Below are positions 33,600 to 42,861 of a stretch of 64,000 nucleotides of DNA, one piece after another; positions within the stretch are counted from its first letter, which is position 1, and every line of letters starts with the position of its first letter. The translations under genes were made by a program, and so were the position numbers. This DNA is from Flavobacterium aquiphilum. Its GTDB lineage: Bacteria; Bacteroidota; Bacteroidia; Flavobacteriales; Flavobacteriaceae. The stretch spans positions 744,001 to 808,000 of the forward strand of contig NZ_CP114288.1 in assembly GCF_027111335.1 (NCBI RefSeq). The letters run 5' to 3'. Under the pieces are notes generated by a model. That model was given only the letters and a program-made list of their open reading frames with translations, was not told where the DNA came from and searched no databases.

Positions 33600-35396
33600 A
33601 TGAAACATATTAGGAATTTTTGCATTATTGCACACATTGACCACGGAAAAAGCACATTGGCTGACCGATTATTGGGTGCTACCCAAACGGTAACGGCTCG
33701 TGAAGAAAAGGCGCAGCTGCTGGACAATATGGACTTGGAGCGTGAACGAGGAATCACGATTAAGAGTCATGCGATACAGATGGAATATAAATATAAAGGG
33801 GAAGAATACATTCTGAACCTGATTGATACTCCCGGTCACGTGGATTTCTCTTATGAAGTTTCGCGTTCGATTGCTGCTTGTGAAGGTGCATTATTGATTG
33901 TGGATGCTGCACAGAGTATTCAGGCGCAGACGATTTCTAACTTGTATTTGGCTTTGGAGAATGACTTGGAAATTATTCCTGTTTTGAACAAAGTAGATTT
34001 GCCGAGTGCCAATCCTGAGGAGGTAAGCGACGATATTATTGATTTGCTTGGCTGTAAACTGGAAGATATTATTCATGCTTCGGGGAAAACCGGTTTTGGT
34101 GTGGAGAATATTTTGGCTGCGATTATTGAAAAAGTTCCGGCGCCGAAAGGAAATAAAGAAGAGCCTTTGCAGGCTTTGATTTTTGACTCACATTATAATC
34201 CTTTTAGAGGAATTGAAGTTATTTTTAGAGTTGTAAACGGTGAAATAAAGAAAGGCCAAAAAATTAAATTTATGGCTACCGGCAATGAATATTTTGCCGA
34301 TGAAGTAGGAACATTGAAATTGAATCAGGTTCCAAAAAGTGTGATTTCGACAGGAGATGTTGGGTATTTGATTTCTGGAATTAAGGAAGCCAAAGAAGTA
34401 AAAGTAGGGGATACTATTACTGATGCCAAAACGCCTACAACTAATATGATTACGGGTTTTGAGGATGTAAAACCAATGGTTTTTGCCGGAATTTACCCTG
34501 TAGATACTGAAGATTTTGAAGAGCTGAGAGCTTCGATGGAAAAACTGCAGCTGAACGATGCTTCGCTGGTGTTTGCTCCTGAAAGTTCGGCGGCTTTAGG
34601 GTTTGGTTTCCGTTGCGGATTCTTGGGAATGCTGCACATGGAAATCATTCAGGAACGTTTGGAGCGCGAGTTCGATATGACGGTAATTACTACAGTTCCG
34701 AACGTTTCGTATTTGGCTTACACCAAAAAAGATCCTGAAACAGCGATTATAGTTAACAATCCATCCGATTTGCCGGAACCGTCAAAACTGGATCGTGTGG
34801 AAGAACCTTTCATCAAAGCGACTATCATTACTAAAGCTGATTTCGTTGGAAACGTTATGAGTTTGTGTATTGAAAAACGTGGTATTATCACGAATCAAAC
34901 GTATTTGACTACGGAACGTGTAGAATTGAATTTTGACATGCCATTGGCCGAAATTGTATTCGATTTTTATGATCGATTGAAAACGGTTTCCAAAGGCTAT
35001 GCGTCTTTTGATTACTCTCCAATTGGAATGCGCGCTTCTAAACTGGTAAAACTGGATGTATTATTGAACGCTAATCAAGTTGATGCTCTTTCTGCTCTGA
35101 TTCACGAAAGCAACGCTTACAACATTGGTAAAAAAATGACCGAGAAATTGCGTGAGCTGATTCCGAGACAACAGTTTGATATTCCGATTCAGGCTGCGAT
35201 TGGAGCAAAAATTATTGCTCGTGAAACCATTAAAGCGCTTCGTAAAGACGTTACAGCAAAATGTTACGGTGGTGATATTTCGCGTAAGCGTAAACTTTTG
35301 GAAAAGCAGAAAAAAGGTAAAAAACGTATGCGCCAAGTAGGAAACGTTGAAATTCCGCAGGAAGCGTTTATGGCGGTATTGAAGTTGAATGATTAA
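33600..35396 (+). CDS. lepA: Elongation factor 4 (LepA)
   Basis: 598-residue ribosomal back-translocase GTPase. G1 is [10 protein letters not shown]2 region [11 protein letters not shown]3 DTPGH, G4 NKVD. The elongation domains II, III and V follow, and the LepA-specific C-terminal domain ends [18 protein letters not shown]. Standard length. It has its own promoter and a terminator at 35439-35472. Confidence 0.97.
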   Translation: MKHIRNFCIIAHIDHGKSTLADRLLGATQTVTAREEKAQLLDNMDLERERGITIKSHAIQMEYKYKGEEYILNLIDTPGHVDFSYEVSRSIAACEGALLIVDAAQSIQAQTISNLYLALENDLEIIPVLNKVDLPSANPEEVSDDIIDLLGCKLEDIIHASGKTGFGVENILAAIIEKVPAPKGNKEEPLQALIFDSHYNPFRGIEVIFRVVNGEIKKGQKIKFMATGNEYFADEVGTLKLNQVPKSVISTGDVGYLISGIKEAKEVKVGDTITDAKTPTTNMITGFEDVKPMVFAGIYPVDTEDFEELRASMEKLQLNDASLVFAPESSAALGFGFRCGFLGMLHMEIIQERLEREFDMTVITTVPNVSYLAYTKKDPETAIIVNNPSDLPEPSKLDRVEEPFIKATIITKADFVGNVMSLCIEKRGIITNQTYLTTERVELNFDMPLAEIVFDFYDRLKTVSKGYASFDYSPIGMRASKLVKLDVLLNANQVDALSALIHESNAYNIGKKMTEKLRELIPRQQFDIPIQAAIGAKIIARETIKALRKDVTAKCYGGDISRKRKLLEKQKKGKKRMRQVGNVEIPQEAFMAVLKLND

Positions 35397-35438
35397 TCTT
35401 TTTTAGAAAATAGAAGAAAGAGTAAAGAATATAGAGTG

Positions 35439-35472
35439 AACCTGATGATGTAAAATATTGTCAGGTTTTTTT
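35439..35472 (+). terminator. Terminator of lepA
   Basis: AACCTGA/TCAGGTT stem (35439-35445, 35461-35467) followed by T's. A diverged copy of this stretch recurs at about 37102-37178. Confidence 0.7.
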
Positions 35473-35543
35473 GTTTTTAATTCAATTTCAGATATCCTTA
35501 AACTTATTACCTTAGCCCCTTTCAATTTCAGAAAACTTAAAAA

Positions 35544-36503
35544 ATGCTCGACGAAACCCCGAAACGATTTGACCGTATTGTAGCTATTTTGATTCAATTG
35601 CAATCCAAAAAGATTGTAAAAGCACAGGAATTAGCCGATCGTTTTGAAGTAAGTTTACGGACTATTTATCGTGATATTCGAACCTTGGAAGCATCCGGAG
35701 TTCCTATTTACAGTGAAGCGGGAGTTGGTTATGCCTTAATGGATGGCTACCGATTGCCTCCCGTAATGTTTACCCGTGAGGAAGCGAGCAGTTTCATCGC
35801 TGCCGAAAAATTAATGCAGAAATTCACTGACACAGCTCTTGGAAATCATTATGCTTCGGCGATGTATAAACTAAAAGCGGTACTTCGAAGCGATGATAAG
35901 GATTGGGTTTCGAGCATTGAATCGAATGTTTTGATGCAGTCTTCTGAGAAGCTTTTTAATGACAAATCCCCCAATACTTTAGCCACACTTTTTGAAAGTA
36001 TTGCCGAGAAAACACAAGTTATTCTTTCGTATGAAGCTATTCAATCTGAAGGAATTACTGTGCGTCATATCGAACCTGTGGGCGTTTTTCACGATAATAA
36101 CAATTGGTACGTTTTGGGCTATTGTCATTTACGCAAAGATTACAGGCAATTTCGAGCTGACCGTGTTCATGGAATCCAAAAAACGGAAATTCCTTTTTCA
36201 TTGGAACACGATGCATTGGAAACTTATTTGGATAAAAACAAAAACGTTTCGACCACTAAAGTTAGAATTCTAGTAGAGAAAAGAATAGTTAATTACTTAG
36301 CGTACGAGCGAAAATACCACGGCTTTGTTTCTGAACAGGAAATTGATGGTAAAATCGAAATGACTTTTATGTCTCGTGATACTTTGGAAGGATTTGCGCG
36401 CTGGTATATGATGTTTGGAGATTACGCGACCATATTGGAACCTGAAAAATTAAAAACCAGAATTCTGGAATTATTGGAATTGAATAGACAACGGCTTTTA
36501 TAA
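35544..36503 (+). CDS. WYL-domain transcriptional regulator (YafY type)
   Basis: 319 residues. An N-terminal winged helix (FDRIVAILIQLQSKKIVKAQELADRFEVSLRTIYRDIRTLE) is followed by a WYL ligand-binding domain with NNWYVLGYCHLRKDYRQFRADRV at about 190-215, and the WCX region (ARWYMMFGDYATILEPEKL) near the C terminus. WYL regulators often sense nucleotides or DNA damage; the ligand here is unknown. It ends 43 bp before the convergent DinB gene, with a shared terminator. Confidence 0.9.
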   Translation: MLDETPKRFDRIVAILIQLQSKKIVKAQELADRFEVSLRTIYRDIRTLEASGVPIYSEAGVGYALMDGYRLPPVMFTREEASSFIAAEKLMQKFTDTALGNHYASAMYKLKAVLRSDDKDWVSSIESNVLMQSSEKLFNDKSPNTLATLFESIAEKTQVILSYEAIQSEGITVRHIEPVGVFHDNNNWYVLGYCHLRKDYRQFRADRVHGIQKTEIPFSLEHDALETYLDKNKNVSTTKVRILVEKRIVNYLAYERKYHGFVSEQEIDGKIEMTFMSRDTLEGFARWYMMFGDYATILEPEKLKTRILELLELNRQRLL

Positions 36504-36507
36504 AAAA

Positions 36508-36536
36508 GCTCCTAAAATGAAATTCATCTTAGGAGC
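36508..36536. terminator. Bidirectional terminator between WYL and DinB genes
   Basis: 13-bp stem with one mismatch (36508-36520, 36524-36536), T-rich on the minus-strand side and A-rich before it. Confidence 0.85.
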
Positions 36537-36545
36537 CTTGAAATT

Positions 36546-37025
36546 TTATCTATCCCAGAAAAAAGGTGGATCAATACCTAATGCTCTTAAATAAACGTAG
36601 CCTTGACCGCGATGATGTACTTCATTATCAATAAAATATAAAATGTTATGGATAATTGGGAATTCGTATTGCCCAAATAAATTGAAAGTTTCGTTGAAAT
36701 CTTCTATTGATAGTTTCTCCCAATATGAGTTGATTTCTGCTGTAGCCTCATCCCATTTCTCAAGATACTGTGCTTTGAAAATTAATTTTCCTTCTTCTGG
36801 ATTATAAGGCTGAACATCTCTATTTACAATGCCTTTTAAAGCTGGTGCTGCAATTGCCAAAAGTTCGTCAGCCAATTTTGAAAATGGTCTCATGCCACCA
36901 ATTGAAAATTCGAAGAAATCTTTTTCAGGAAACAATTCTATTACACGGCGTGTCAAGGTGCGATGTCCTTGCCAGTGTTTTAATAAATCTTCAGGAGTAA
37001 TAACTTGTGCTGCTAATGTTTTCAT
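36546..37025 (-). CDS. DinB-family protein
   Basis: 159 residues of the DinB/YfiT-like four-helix bundle. Metal-ligand His residues are HWQGH near the N terminus and HHRGQGYVYLR near the C terminus, with IHNILYFIDNEVHHRG before. Family members are often metal-dependent transferases using thiol cofactors; the substrate is unknown here. Convergent with the WYL regulator. Confidence 0.82.
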   Translation of the reverse strand: MKTLAAQVITPEDLLKHWQGHRTLTRRVIELFPEKDFFEFSIGGMRPFSKLADELLAIAAPALKGIVNRDVQPYNPEEGKLIFKAQYLEKWDEATAEINSYWEKLSIEDFNETFNLFGQYEFPIIHNILYFIDNEVHHRGQGYVYLRALGIDPPFFWDR

Positions 37026-37193
37026 AATTTTAAAGTTTTAAATTTTAATACTTCAAAATTAGAGGGGGCCGGTGACAACAGTTTGTCAGCAGGTTTTTAT
37101 TTTTTTTAGAAAATTGAAGAAAGAGTAAAGAAGAAAGACAGAACTGATGATTTAAAAAAAAGTATCAGCTTTTTTAATTTTTATATTTGCACC

Positions 37194-37241
37194 AATACGT
37201 TTTGTAGAGGCGCACTGCAGTGCGCCTCTACAAAACGTATT
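37194..37241. repeat. 48-bp perfect palindrome
   Basis: Every base from 37194 to 37241 pairs with its partner about the centre CTGCAG; the inner part is GTAGAGGCGCACTG and its complement. It lies 12 bp downstream of the pfkB-type kinase stop. It could act as that gene's terminator (no long T run) or be a mobile palindromic element. Confidence 0.9.
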
Positions 37242-37253
37242 TACATAATATTT

Positions 37254-38186
37254 TTATTTATCCTTCAACCAATCAAATAATCGTTGCGCATCAGAGCCCT
37301 TAAATAATTGGGTTCCTTCGTTCATCGTAGCTGCAGACCCGCAGGCTACGCCCCAACGGATTACTTCTTTCATGCTTTTATTTTGCGAAAGCGCCCAAAC
37401 CATCCCGCCAACCATGCTGTCTCCGGCGCCAACAGTACTTCTTTTAGCAACATTTGGGGCAGGGACAAACTCATAATTGTCTTTGGTCACAAGGACTGCA
37501 CCTTGCGGGCCTAGTGAAACCACTATAATTTCAGCGCCGCCTTTGGCAATTATTTGCTTGGCAGCTTCGTTGACTTCCTCCATTTCCAGTCGTTCAACGC
37601 CGATTAATTTAGCCAATTCACCAACATTGGGTTTGATGAGGTAAGCTCCAGTTTCCAAGACTTTTTCCAAGGCTTCGCCTGAAGTATCCACTATTAATTT
37701 TGAATTTGATTTTTTGGCAATTTCGGCCACTTTTTGATAAAAATCGGCTGGTAAACCTTCGTTTAGACTTCCGCTGGCAACGAGGAATTTTGGTTTTAAG
37801 TTGGTTATAGCTTGGAGTACCGCTTTTTCTTCATCATCGGTTATTTTTCCTCCGGTAAAACCAAAACGATATTGTGAATTGGTATTATCATCAACGGCAA
37901 CAAAACTTTCCCTTGTCCAGGATTGAACGGGAACGGCTTGAAAGGCGATAAATTCATTGGCAACCAATTCTTCCAACATTTTTCCCAGAGGTCCTCCCGA
38001 AGTAAATACGGCTAGTGAATTACCTCCTAATCGTGATATGGCTTTGGAAACGTTTATTCCGCCACCTCCGGCATCAAATCTAGGTTCTGAACAGCGTATT
38101 TTTTGTTCGGCGACCAAACCTTTAAAATGGGTGCTTTTGTCCAAAGCTGGATTTACGGTGAGGGTGATGATATCGTATGAGTTCAT
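37254..38186 (-). CDS. 1-phosphofructokinase/PfkB-family sugar kinase
   Basis: 310 residues of the ribokinase-like PfkB family. The N terminus TLTVNPALDKST, the substrate loop DAGGGGINVSKAI, LIKPNVGELAKL, and the ATP-site motif TVGAGDSMVGGMVW are all present with the catalytic Asp. The NPALD and GGGGINVS signatures match 1-phosphofructokinase or tagatose-6-phosphate kinase-type enzymes; the exact sugar phosphate cannot be fixed by eye. No fructose PTS genes are nearby. Confidence 0.88.
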   Translation of the reverse strand: MNSYDIITLTVNPALDKSTHFKGLVAEQKIRCSEPRFDAGGGGINVSKAISRLGGNSLAVFTSGGPLGKMLEELVANEFIAFQAVPVQSWTRESFVAVDDNTNSQYRFGFTGGKITDDEEKAVLQAITNLKPKFLVASGSLNEGLPADFYQKVAEIAKKSNSKLIVDTSGEALEKVLETGAYLIKPNVGELAKLIGVERLEMEEVNEAAKQIIAKGGAEIIVVSLGPQGAVLVTKDNYEFVPAPNVAKRSTVGAGDSMVGGMVWALSQNKSMKEVIRWGVACGSAATMNEGTQLFKGSDAQRLFDWLKDK

Positions 38187-38293
38187 TTTGATGTGTTTTT
38201 TAGATATTAAAGGTGCAAAAAAATATTGACAATTATAAAACGGAGTCCTATTATTGATTTTTTTTATTCCTGTGAAAAAGCAGAATGTTGAAC

Positions 38294-38364
38294 TTTAGCC
38301 CCGGTTGAAGTGGAAATCCTTGTAAACTGGGGTTCAGTTTACAAGATTGCAGCGAAAAACGGGA
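38294..38364 (+). repeat. 71-bp intergenic repeat, copy B
   Basis: Same family as copy A but in opposite orientation. The hairpin is perfect: an 11-bp stem CTTGTAAACTG/CAGTTTACAAG around GGGTT. The stem differs from copy A at several positions where the partner changed too, while the outer 30 bp are identical. Confidence 0.88.
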
Positions 38365-38449
38365 AGATACTTCTTAAAATGACAAATGTTTCTGCTCCAA
38401 AAAAATAATAATCGCGGTCAGGTTTATAGTTATTGAATTTTCAAGTTTG

Positions 38450-38457
38450 TACCTTTG
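38450..38457 (+). promoter_or_regulatory. -7 box TACCTTTG of thiL
   Basis: Exact TAnnTTTG; TTG at 38433-38435 is rather close (14 bp). An upstream in-frame ATG (38447) overlaps this box, so the ATG at 38492 is the real start. Confidence 0.6.
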
Positions 38458-38491
38458 CAACCTTGGTAAAACCAAAAAAGCGATAAATAAA

Positions 38492-39538
38492 ATGATTGAA
38501 GATAAAAACCCGCAACGAACTAGTATTGCCCAGTTGGGAGAATTTGGTTTAATAGACCATTTGACGAAAAACTTCGAAATCACACAGTCGTCCTCGTTAA
38601 AAGGGATTGGAGATGATGCAGCTGTGTTGGATTTTAAAGATAAGAAAGTAGTTGTTTCGACTGATTTATTGATTGAAGGTGTGCATTTCGATTTAGCTTA
38701 CGTACCACTAAAACATTTAGGATATAAATCCGTGGTGGTTAATGTGTCTGATATTTGCGCGATGAATGCGAAACCAACACAAATCACGGTTTCGATAGCG
38801 GTATCCAATCGTTTTCCATTGGAAGCATTGGAAGAATTATACGAAGGAATTGCTTATGCGGCCAAAGAATACAAAGTTGATTTAATTGGAGGAGATACAA
38901 CTTCTTCTCAAAAAGGATTGATTATAAGTGTTACAGCTATTGGTGAGGCAGATGAAAGTGAAATTGTTTATAGAAACGGTGCTAAAAATACTGATTTGCT
39001 AGTGGTTAGTGGTGATATAGGAGCAGCTTATATGGGGTTGCAAGTATTAGAACGAGAAAAGCAAGTTTTTCAGGTGAATCCAAATTCTCAACCTGATTTA
39101 GATGCTTATGCTTATTTGGTGGAGAGACAATTGAAGCCTGAAGCGCGTACAGATGTGCGAACGTTGTTGTATGCTTTGGAAATAAAACCAACAGCAATGA
39201 TTGATATTTCCGATGGATTGTCTTCGGAAATTATGCATTTATGTAAGCAATCGGGTGTAGGATGTAATTTATATGAAGACAAATTGCCTTTGGATCCTCA
39301 GTTGATTAATGTTTGCGAAGAATTTAATATTGATAGTACAACAGTTGCCATCAACGGGGGAGAAGATTATGAATTGTTGTTTACGATACCTATTGAAGAT
39401 TTTGATAAAATAAAAGGAAATCCAAATTTGACGATCATTGGTCACATGACACAAGAGAGTGAAGGTGTTCATCTTGTAACTCGAGCTAATACCAAAATTC
39501 CTTTGAAAGCCAGGGGTTGGGATGCAATAAGTGAATAA
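38492..39538 (+). CDS. thiL: Thiamine-monophosphate kinase
   Basis: Phosphorylates thiamine monophosphate to the active cofactor. Motifs: RTSIAQLGEFGLIDHL, GIGDDAAVLDF, STDLLIEGVHFDL, GGDTTSSQKG, DISDGLSSEIMHL, and GGEDYELLFTIP. The start is ATG 38492 (MIEDKNPQR); the longer frame from 38447 would begin in the promoter. 348 residues, usual length. Confidence 0.94.
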   Translation: MIEDKNPQRTSIAQLGEFGLIDHLTKNFEITQSSSLKGIGDDAAVLDFKDKKVVVSTDLLIEGVHFDLAYVPLKHLGYKSVVVNVSDICAMNAKPTQITVSIAVSNRFPLEALEELYEGIAYAAKEYKVDLIGGDTTSSQKGLIISVTAIGEADESEIVYRNGAKNTDLLVVSGDIGAAYMGLQVLEREKQVFQVNPNSQPDLDAYAYLVERQLKPEARTDVRTLLYALEIKPTAMIDISDGLSSEIMHLCKQSGVGCNLYEDKLPLDPQLINVCEEFNIDSTTVAINGGEDYELLFTIPIEDFDKIKGNPNLTIIGHMTQESEGVHLVTRANTKIPLKARGWDAISE

Positions 39539-39560
39539 TGAGATTATGAATAAAATAGGA

Positions 39561-39588
39561 AACGACACTTAGTAGGTGTCGTTTTTTT
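39561..39588 (+). terminator. Terminator of thiL
   Basis: AACGACAC/GTGTCGTT stem (39561-39568, 39576-39583) followed by a T run. Confidence 0.88.
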
Positions 39589-39598
39589 ATGTAGAAGA

Positions 39599-40294
39599 TT
39601 AAAAAATAATTCCTCTAAGTTTTGCTTCCCTGATTAAATCGATATCACTTCCGTCTTCGATTTTAAATAATTCTTTTAGATTCACTTTTCTACTTTCAAT
39701 AGCATCCAATGATATTGGAACGTATTGAGGAATGTCCTTGATTTTAGTTCCCTTGGAAATATGAAACAAAATTAATTTGTCAAATTGATCGATTTCTTCA
39801 AAATCATTATTGATTTGCTCTGCCATTTTAATCACAGAATGACTGTAATAAATTTCATTTTTTAAAATAATATCAAAACCAAAAAGCAATTCATCAAAAG
39901 TTAAATCATTTTTTATAACGAGTCCCGCAGGATTTATAGTTTCAATTATGTTTTTTATTTTGAGTAATTCCGTGTACATAGTGAGCAAAATAATTTTGCA
40001 ATTGGGCATGTATTTCATGACTAATTTTGCTAAATCCTCACCCGAAATAATTCCTTTTTCTTCAAAGGGAGGCATACTTATATCTAAAAAGGCTACGTCG
40101 AAAGCGGGGGTGTCTGGATTTGAAATAATATTATAACCTGATTCACAGTCTTTACCTTGAGTAAATGAATAATCATAAATTTCGGGTTTGTAACGTGTAA
40201 TGGCGTTTTTATATCCGTCAATTATAAAGGGATGGTCATCTACAATTAGAATGTTTTTTTTAATTAATTTTTCCACTTTTGAATCAACTGTCAT
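39599..40294 (-). CDS. NarL-like response regulator with a diverged HTH
   Basis: 231 residues. The receiver has the acidic pocket (VDDHPFI) and Asp in AFLDISMPP; the switch Thr and Lys are in LLTMYTE and GLVIKND. The C-terminal 60 residues (FDKLILFHISKGTKIKDIPQYVPISLDAIESRKVNLKELFKI, abbreviated by position 165-210) are a LuxR-type HTH without the usual strong motif. It overlaps the kinase gene by one base (TAATG), so the two are translated together as a two-component pair. Confidence 0.87.
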   Translation of the reverse strand: MTVDSKVEKLIKKNILIVDDHPFIIDGYKNAITRYKPEIYDYSFTQGKDCESGYNIISNPDTPAFDVAFLDISMPPFEEKGIISGEDLAKLVMKYMPNCKIILLTMYTELLKIKNIIETINPAGLVIKNDLTFDELLFGFDIILKNEIYYSHSVIKMAEQINNDFEEIDQFDKLILFHISKGTKIKDIPQYVPISLDAIESRKVNLKELFKIEDGSDIDLIREAKLRGIIF

Positions 40295-42342
40295 TATGTT
40301 GTAGGTTTTGGTATTTTTTTAATTGGAATTGTAACTATAATTGATGTGCCTTCTTCTTTTTTTGATTTTATTTCAAGGGTTCCTTCACATTCTATTGTTC
40401 TTGTTTTGATATTTTGGAGACCGATGCCTTTTTTAGCTTTGTTAACATTGAAGCCTTCACCATCATCACTAATTTTTAATAATAAACTAAGATTATCTAA
40501 CTTCTTAAATTCGACTTTTATTGTTTCAGCCTTTGCATATTTATTGCAATTTTGAAGAGATTCCTGAAGAATTCGGTATAAGTTAATCTTTACAGTATTG
40601 TCAATCAAGTCCCATTTTATCGAGGGGTCAATGTAAGCAATAAATTTAGTTGGATAGGTTTTTTTCTGTTCTTCAAACAGGTTAGCAACTATTGCTACAA
40701 AATTATTGATTAATTCTGATTTTTCTCTATTTAAGTTATGAGAAATTTCACGAATATCTTGTTCAATATTTTTGAGTTCGGCCAAGTAATTTAACCTTTG
40801 TTCGATACCAGATTCGTCATTGATTTTGTTTAAACTGTCAAGATTGATCCTAATTCCAAACATTCTGCCAAGAACTCCATCGTGCAATTCTCTTGCGACT
40901 CTTTTTTTCTCTTTTATATTGTTGATTTCAATAGTGTTTTGTTGATTAATTAATAGGTTATAAATTTCAGCATTGGCTTGTTGTTGCTGTTGCTTGAATA
41001 ACAATTCTCGTTGTTTAACCTTTTGTGATTTAATGGTGTACAATAATGTTGCTAAGATTATAAAGGATCCGAAAATTAACAGAAGCTTCTTGTTTTGCCC
41101 CTCCAAATTTGTGTTTTCTACTTTAATTTCATCCGTTTCATATTCTATTCTGGAGAATTTTTCCCCCATTTTTCGTTCCGCTTTTTGTAAACGATCGTTG
41201 ATAAGGATGTATTCATTTGAATAAATAGAAGCATTTTTTGGATCTACGGTTCCTATTTGTTTGAGTGTTTCTAAGATATTTCTCAAACGATTAGACTTAC
41301 GTGATAAATCCAAAGCTTGTTTGGCATATTGAATTGCTTTTACAGTGTCTTTTTTTACAGCAAAATATTCTGATAGTCGGGTTTTGCTCACAATAATTCC
41401 TGATGTAATTTTTAGGCTATCTCTAATTTTTAGAGCTCGATAAAATTGATTAAGATTATCCGGTAATTTTAACTTGAATTTTGCATAGGCCAAGTTATCC
41501 AATAACATTGCATATAATTTTGGTTTTTCGATAAATAAATTTTGCTCTCTTAATCCTTTTTCAAAATAAATTTGGGCTTCTTTGTAATTTTTTAAATTCA
41601 AGTAAACACAACCAATATTGTTATAAGAAGTTGCTTTGGATTGAAATTCTATAGGAGTTGATTTATCATCTAGACTCTGTAAAGCTTTATTGTGATATTC
41701 TAAAGCTTTAGTGTATTCTTCTCTTTCATTGTATAAAATCCCCAATAGATTATAACATTCATATAAAAAATCTTTTGATTTTTCTCCTTTAATGGATCTT
41801 AATGCTTTAAAGATGTTTATTTCACAATTAAAATAATCACTTTCATTATATTGTAAAATCGCTTTGCTAAAAAGTGTCTTCGCTAAGTTGTAATTATCAT
41901 TAAGTCGAAGATAAAGTTTTTCGGCTTTATAATAGTTTAGATAGGCACTGTCTGAGATTATCCTGGCACCGTAATAGTCTCCTAAATAAGTGTATGCCTT
42001 AGCCATATTAATTGTATCAAGGCTTTTTTCTGAGCGTTCTAAAATGAGTTTTGATGTTTCAAAATAGCTCTTTAAATCATTCATATTATAATAACGATTG
42101 GCTACTTTAAAGAGGTTTACTTTATTAAGAGAATCATTTTTTTGACTTATAATAATACTGAAAGCTTTTTGATTGTATTTTTTTTTCAGTTCATAGGACA
42201 GTTGATCATTATTAGCTGAAGTGAGGTAAGAAGTGAGACTGTCTTTTGAAAGAGATGTTGAGCTTTCCTTAGTTGCATTATTGTTGTTGCAACTAATAAC
42301 AATGACTAAAAGAAAGTATAATATGAAGTAATTATTTTTCAA
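40294..42342 (-). CDS. TPR sensor histidine kinase (lipoprotein type)
   Basis: I use a TTG start at 42342, giving MKNNYFILYFLLVIVISC, a lipoprotein signal ending in a lipobox Cys. An ATG-like start at 42402 would lie upstream of the -7 box and inside the terminator of the preceding gene, so it is rejected. TPR repeats (about 60-340, residues of this start) are followed by a membrane helix, then a HisKA_3 dimerisation domain with ELHDGVLGRMFGIR and an HATPase domain (GLQNI). About 682 residues. It senses an unknown signal and phosphorylates the adjacent regulator. Confidence 0.85.
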   Translation of the reverse strand: MKNNYFILYFLLVIVISCNNNNATKESSTSLSKDSLTSYLTSANNDQLSYELKKKYNQKAFSIIISQKNDSLNKVNLFKVANRYYNMNDLKSYFETSKLILERSEKSLDTINMAKAYTYLGDYYGARIISDSAYLNYYKAEKLYLRLNDNYNLAKTLFSKAILQYNESDYFNCEINIFKALRSIKGEKSKDFLYECYNLLGILYNEREEYTKALEYHNKALQSLDDKSTPIEFQSKATSYNNIGCVYLNLKNYKEAQIYFEKGLREQNLFIEKPKLYAMLLDNLAYAKFKLKLPDNLNQFYRALKIRDSLKITSGIIVSKTRLSEYFAVKKDTVKAIQYAKQALDLSRKSNRLRNILETLKQIGTVDPKNASIYSNEYILINDRLQKAERKMGEKFSRIEYETDEIKVENTNLEGQNKKLLLIFGSFIILATLLYTIKSQKVKQRELLFKQQQQQANAEIYNLLINQQNTIEINNIKEKKRVARELHDGVLGRMFGIRINLDSLNKINDESGIEQRLNYLAELKNIEQDIREISHNLNREKSELINNFVAIVANLFEEQKKTYPTKFIAYIDPSIKWDLIDNTVKINLYRILQESLQNCNKYAKAETIKVEFKKLDNLSLLLKISDDGEGFNVNKAKKGIGLQNIKTRTIECEGTLEIKSKKEEGTSIIVTIPIKKIPKPTT

Positions 42343-42362
42343 TAGTAATTTTTGATTTCTAT

Positions 42363-42370
42363 CAAAAATA
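42363..42370 (-). promoter_or_regulatory. -7 box TATTTTTG of the TPR kinase
   Basis: Exact TAnnTTTG on the minus strand, about 20 bp before the TTG start. It supports the shorter protein. Confidence 0.65.
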
Positions 42371-42384
42371 CTAAATCTTTTAAC

Positions 42385-42417
42385 ATAAAAAAAGGTTGCC
42401 AAAAATATGACAACCTT
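42385..42417 (-). terminator. Terminator of the repeat-containing small gene
   Basis: AAGGTTG/CAACCTT stem (42392-42398, 42411-42417) with a minus-strand T run. Confidence 0.8.
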
Positions 42418-42438
42418 AATCTATTTTTATTGTTAGTT

Positions 42439-42687
42439 TTAATCAACTTTTCTAGTTCTTCCAGCGTCTTGAGTTCCATCAATCTGTGTTACTTGAATTG
42501 AAGGCTTCATGGTCTGTGTGCTCATATAATCATCAACTTTTCTAGTTCTTCCAGCGTCTTGAGTTCCATCAATAGGAGAAGATAGAGTATTTTCAGCAAT
42601 TCTTAATGATTTTGTTTCAGGTGTGGTAAAAGAAGTTAATACCATAACTAATGTTAATAATCCGATAGATAAGGTAGCTTTTTTCAT
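42439..42687 (-). CDS. Small exported protein with an exact internal repeat
   Basis: 82 residues: a signal peptide (about 1-20, ending TSFTT), then the 14-residue unit IDGTQDAGRTRKVD twice, at about residues 39-52 and at the C terminus, joined by DYMSTQTMKPSIQVTQ. The DNA is also identical over 42 bp (42442-42483 and 42532-42573), implying recent duplication. No known domain. It lies between a TPR kinase/regulator pair and a LytTR regulator; possibly a secreted peptide precursor, but this is only a guess. Confidence 0.65.
   Translation of the reverse strand: MKKATLSIGLLTLVMVLTSFTTPETKSLRIAENTLSSPIDGTQDAGRTRKVDDYMSTQTMKPSIQVTQIDGTQDAGRTRKVD
42442..42573. repeat. Two exact 42-bp repeats in the small exported gene
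   Basis: 42442-42483 is identical to 42532-42573 (90-bp period). Each encodes the same 14 residues. Confidence 0.9.
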
Positions 42688-42861
42688 GATTTCTAAAATT
42701 TATGTTGTTATACGTTTCTACATTTTTAATTTCCTTTTGCAGGAATTTCTTATGTAAAACTACATCGCAAACTTTAAAAAATCTTACATAAATAAACCTT
42801 TGTGGTAATTGTCCTTCGTTCGTTAGTGAATGGATATCAAATTAGGGTAAATGACTAGTTT

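Larger units (their letters stand above)
38187..38491. other. 305-bp gap with repeat copy B and the thiL promoter
   Basis: Holds the 71-bp repeat copy B (38294-38364) and a promoter (TTG 38433-38435, -7 box 38450-38457). No gene seen. Confidence 0.7.

Noticed and set aside
42439..42687. Type IX secretion (T9SS) C-terminal sorting domain
   Set aside because: The repeat lacks the conserved Gly/Asn pattern and a length near 80 residues needed for a CTD.
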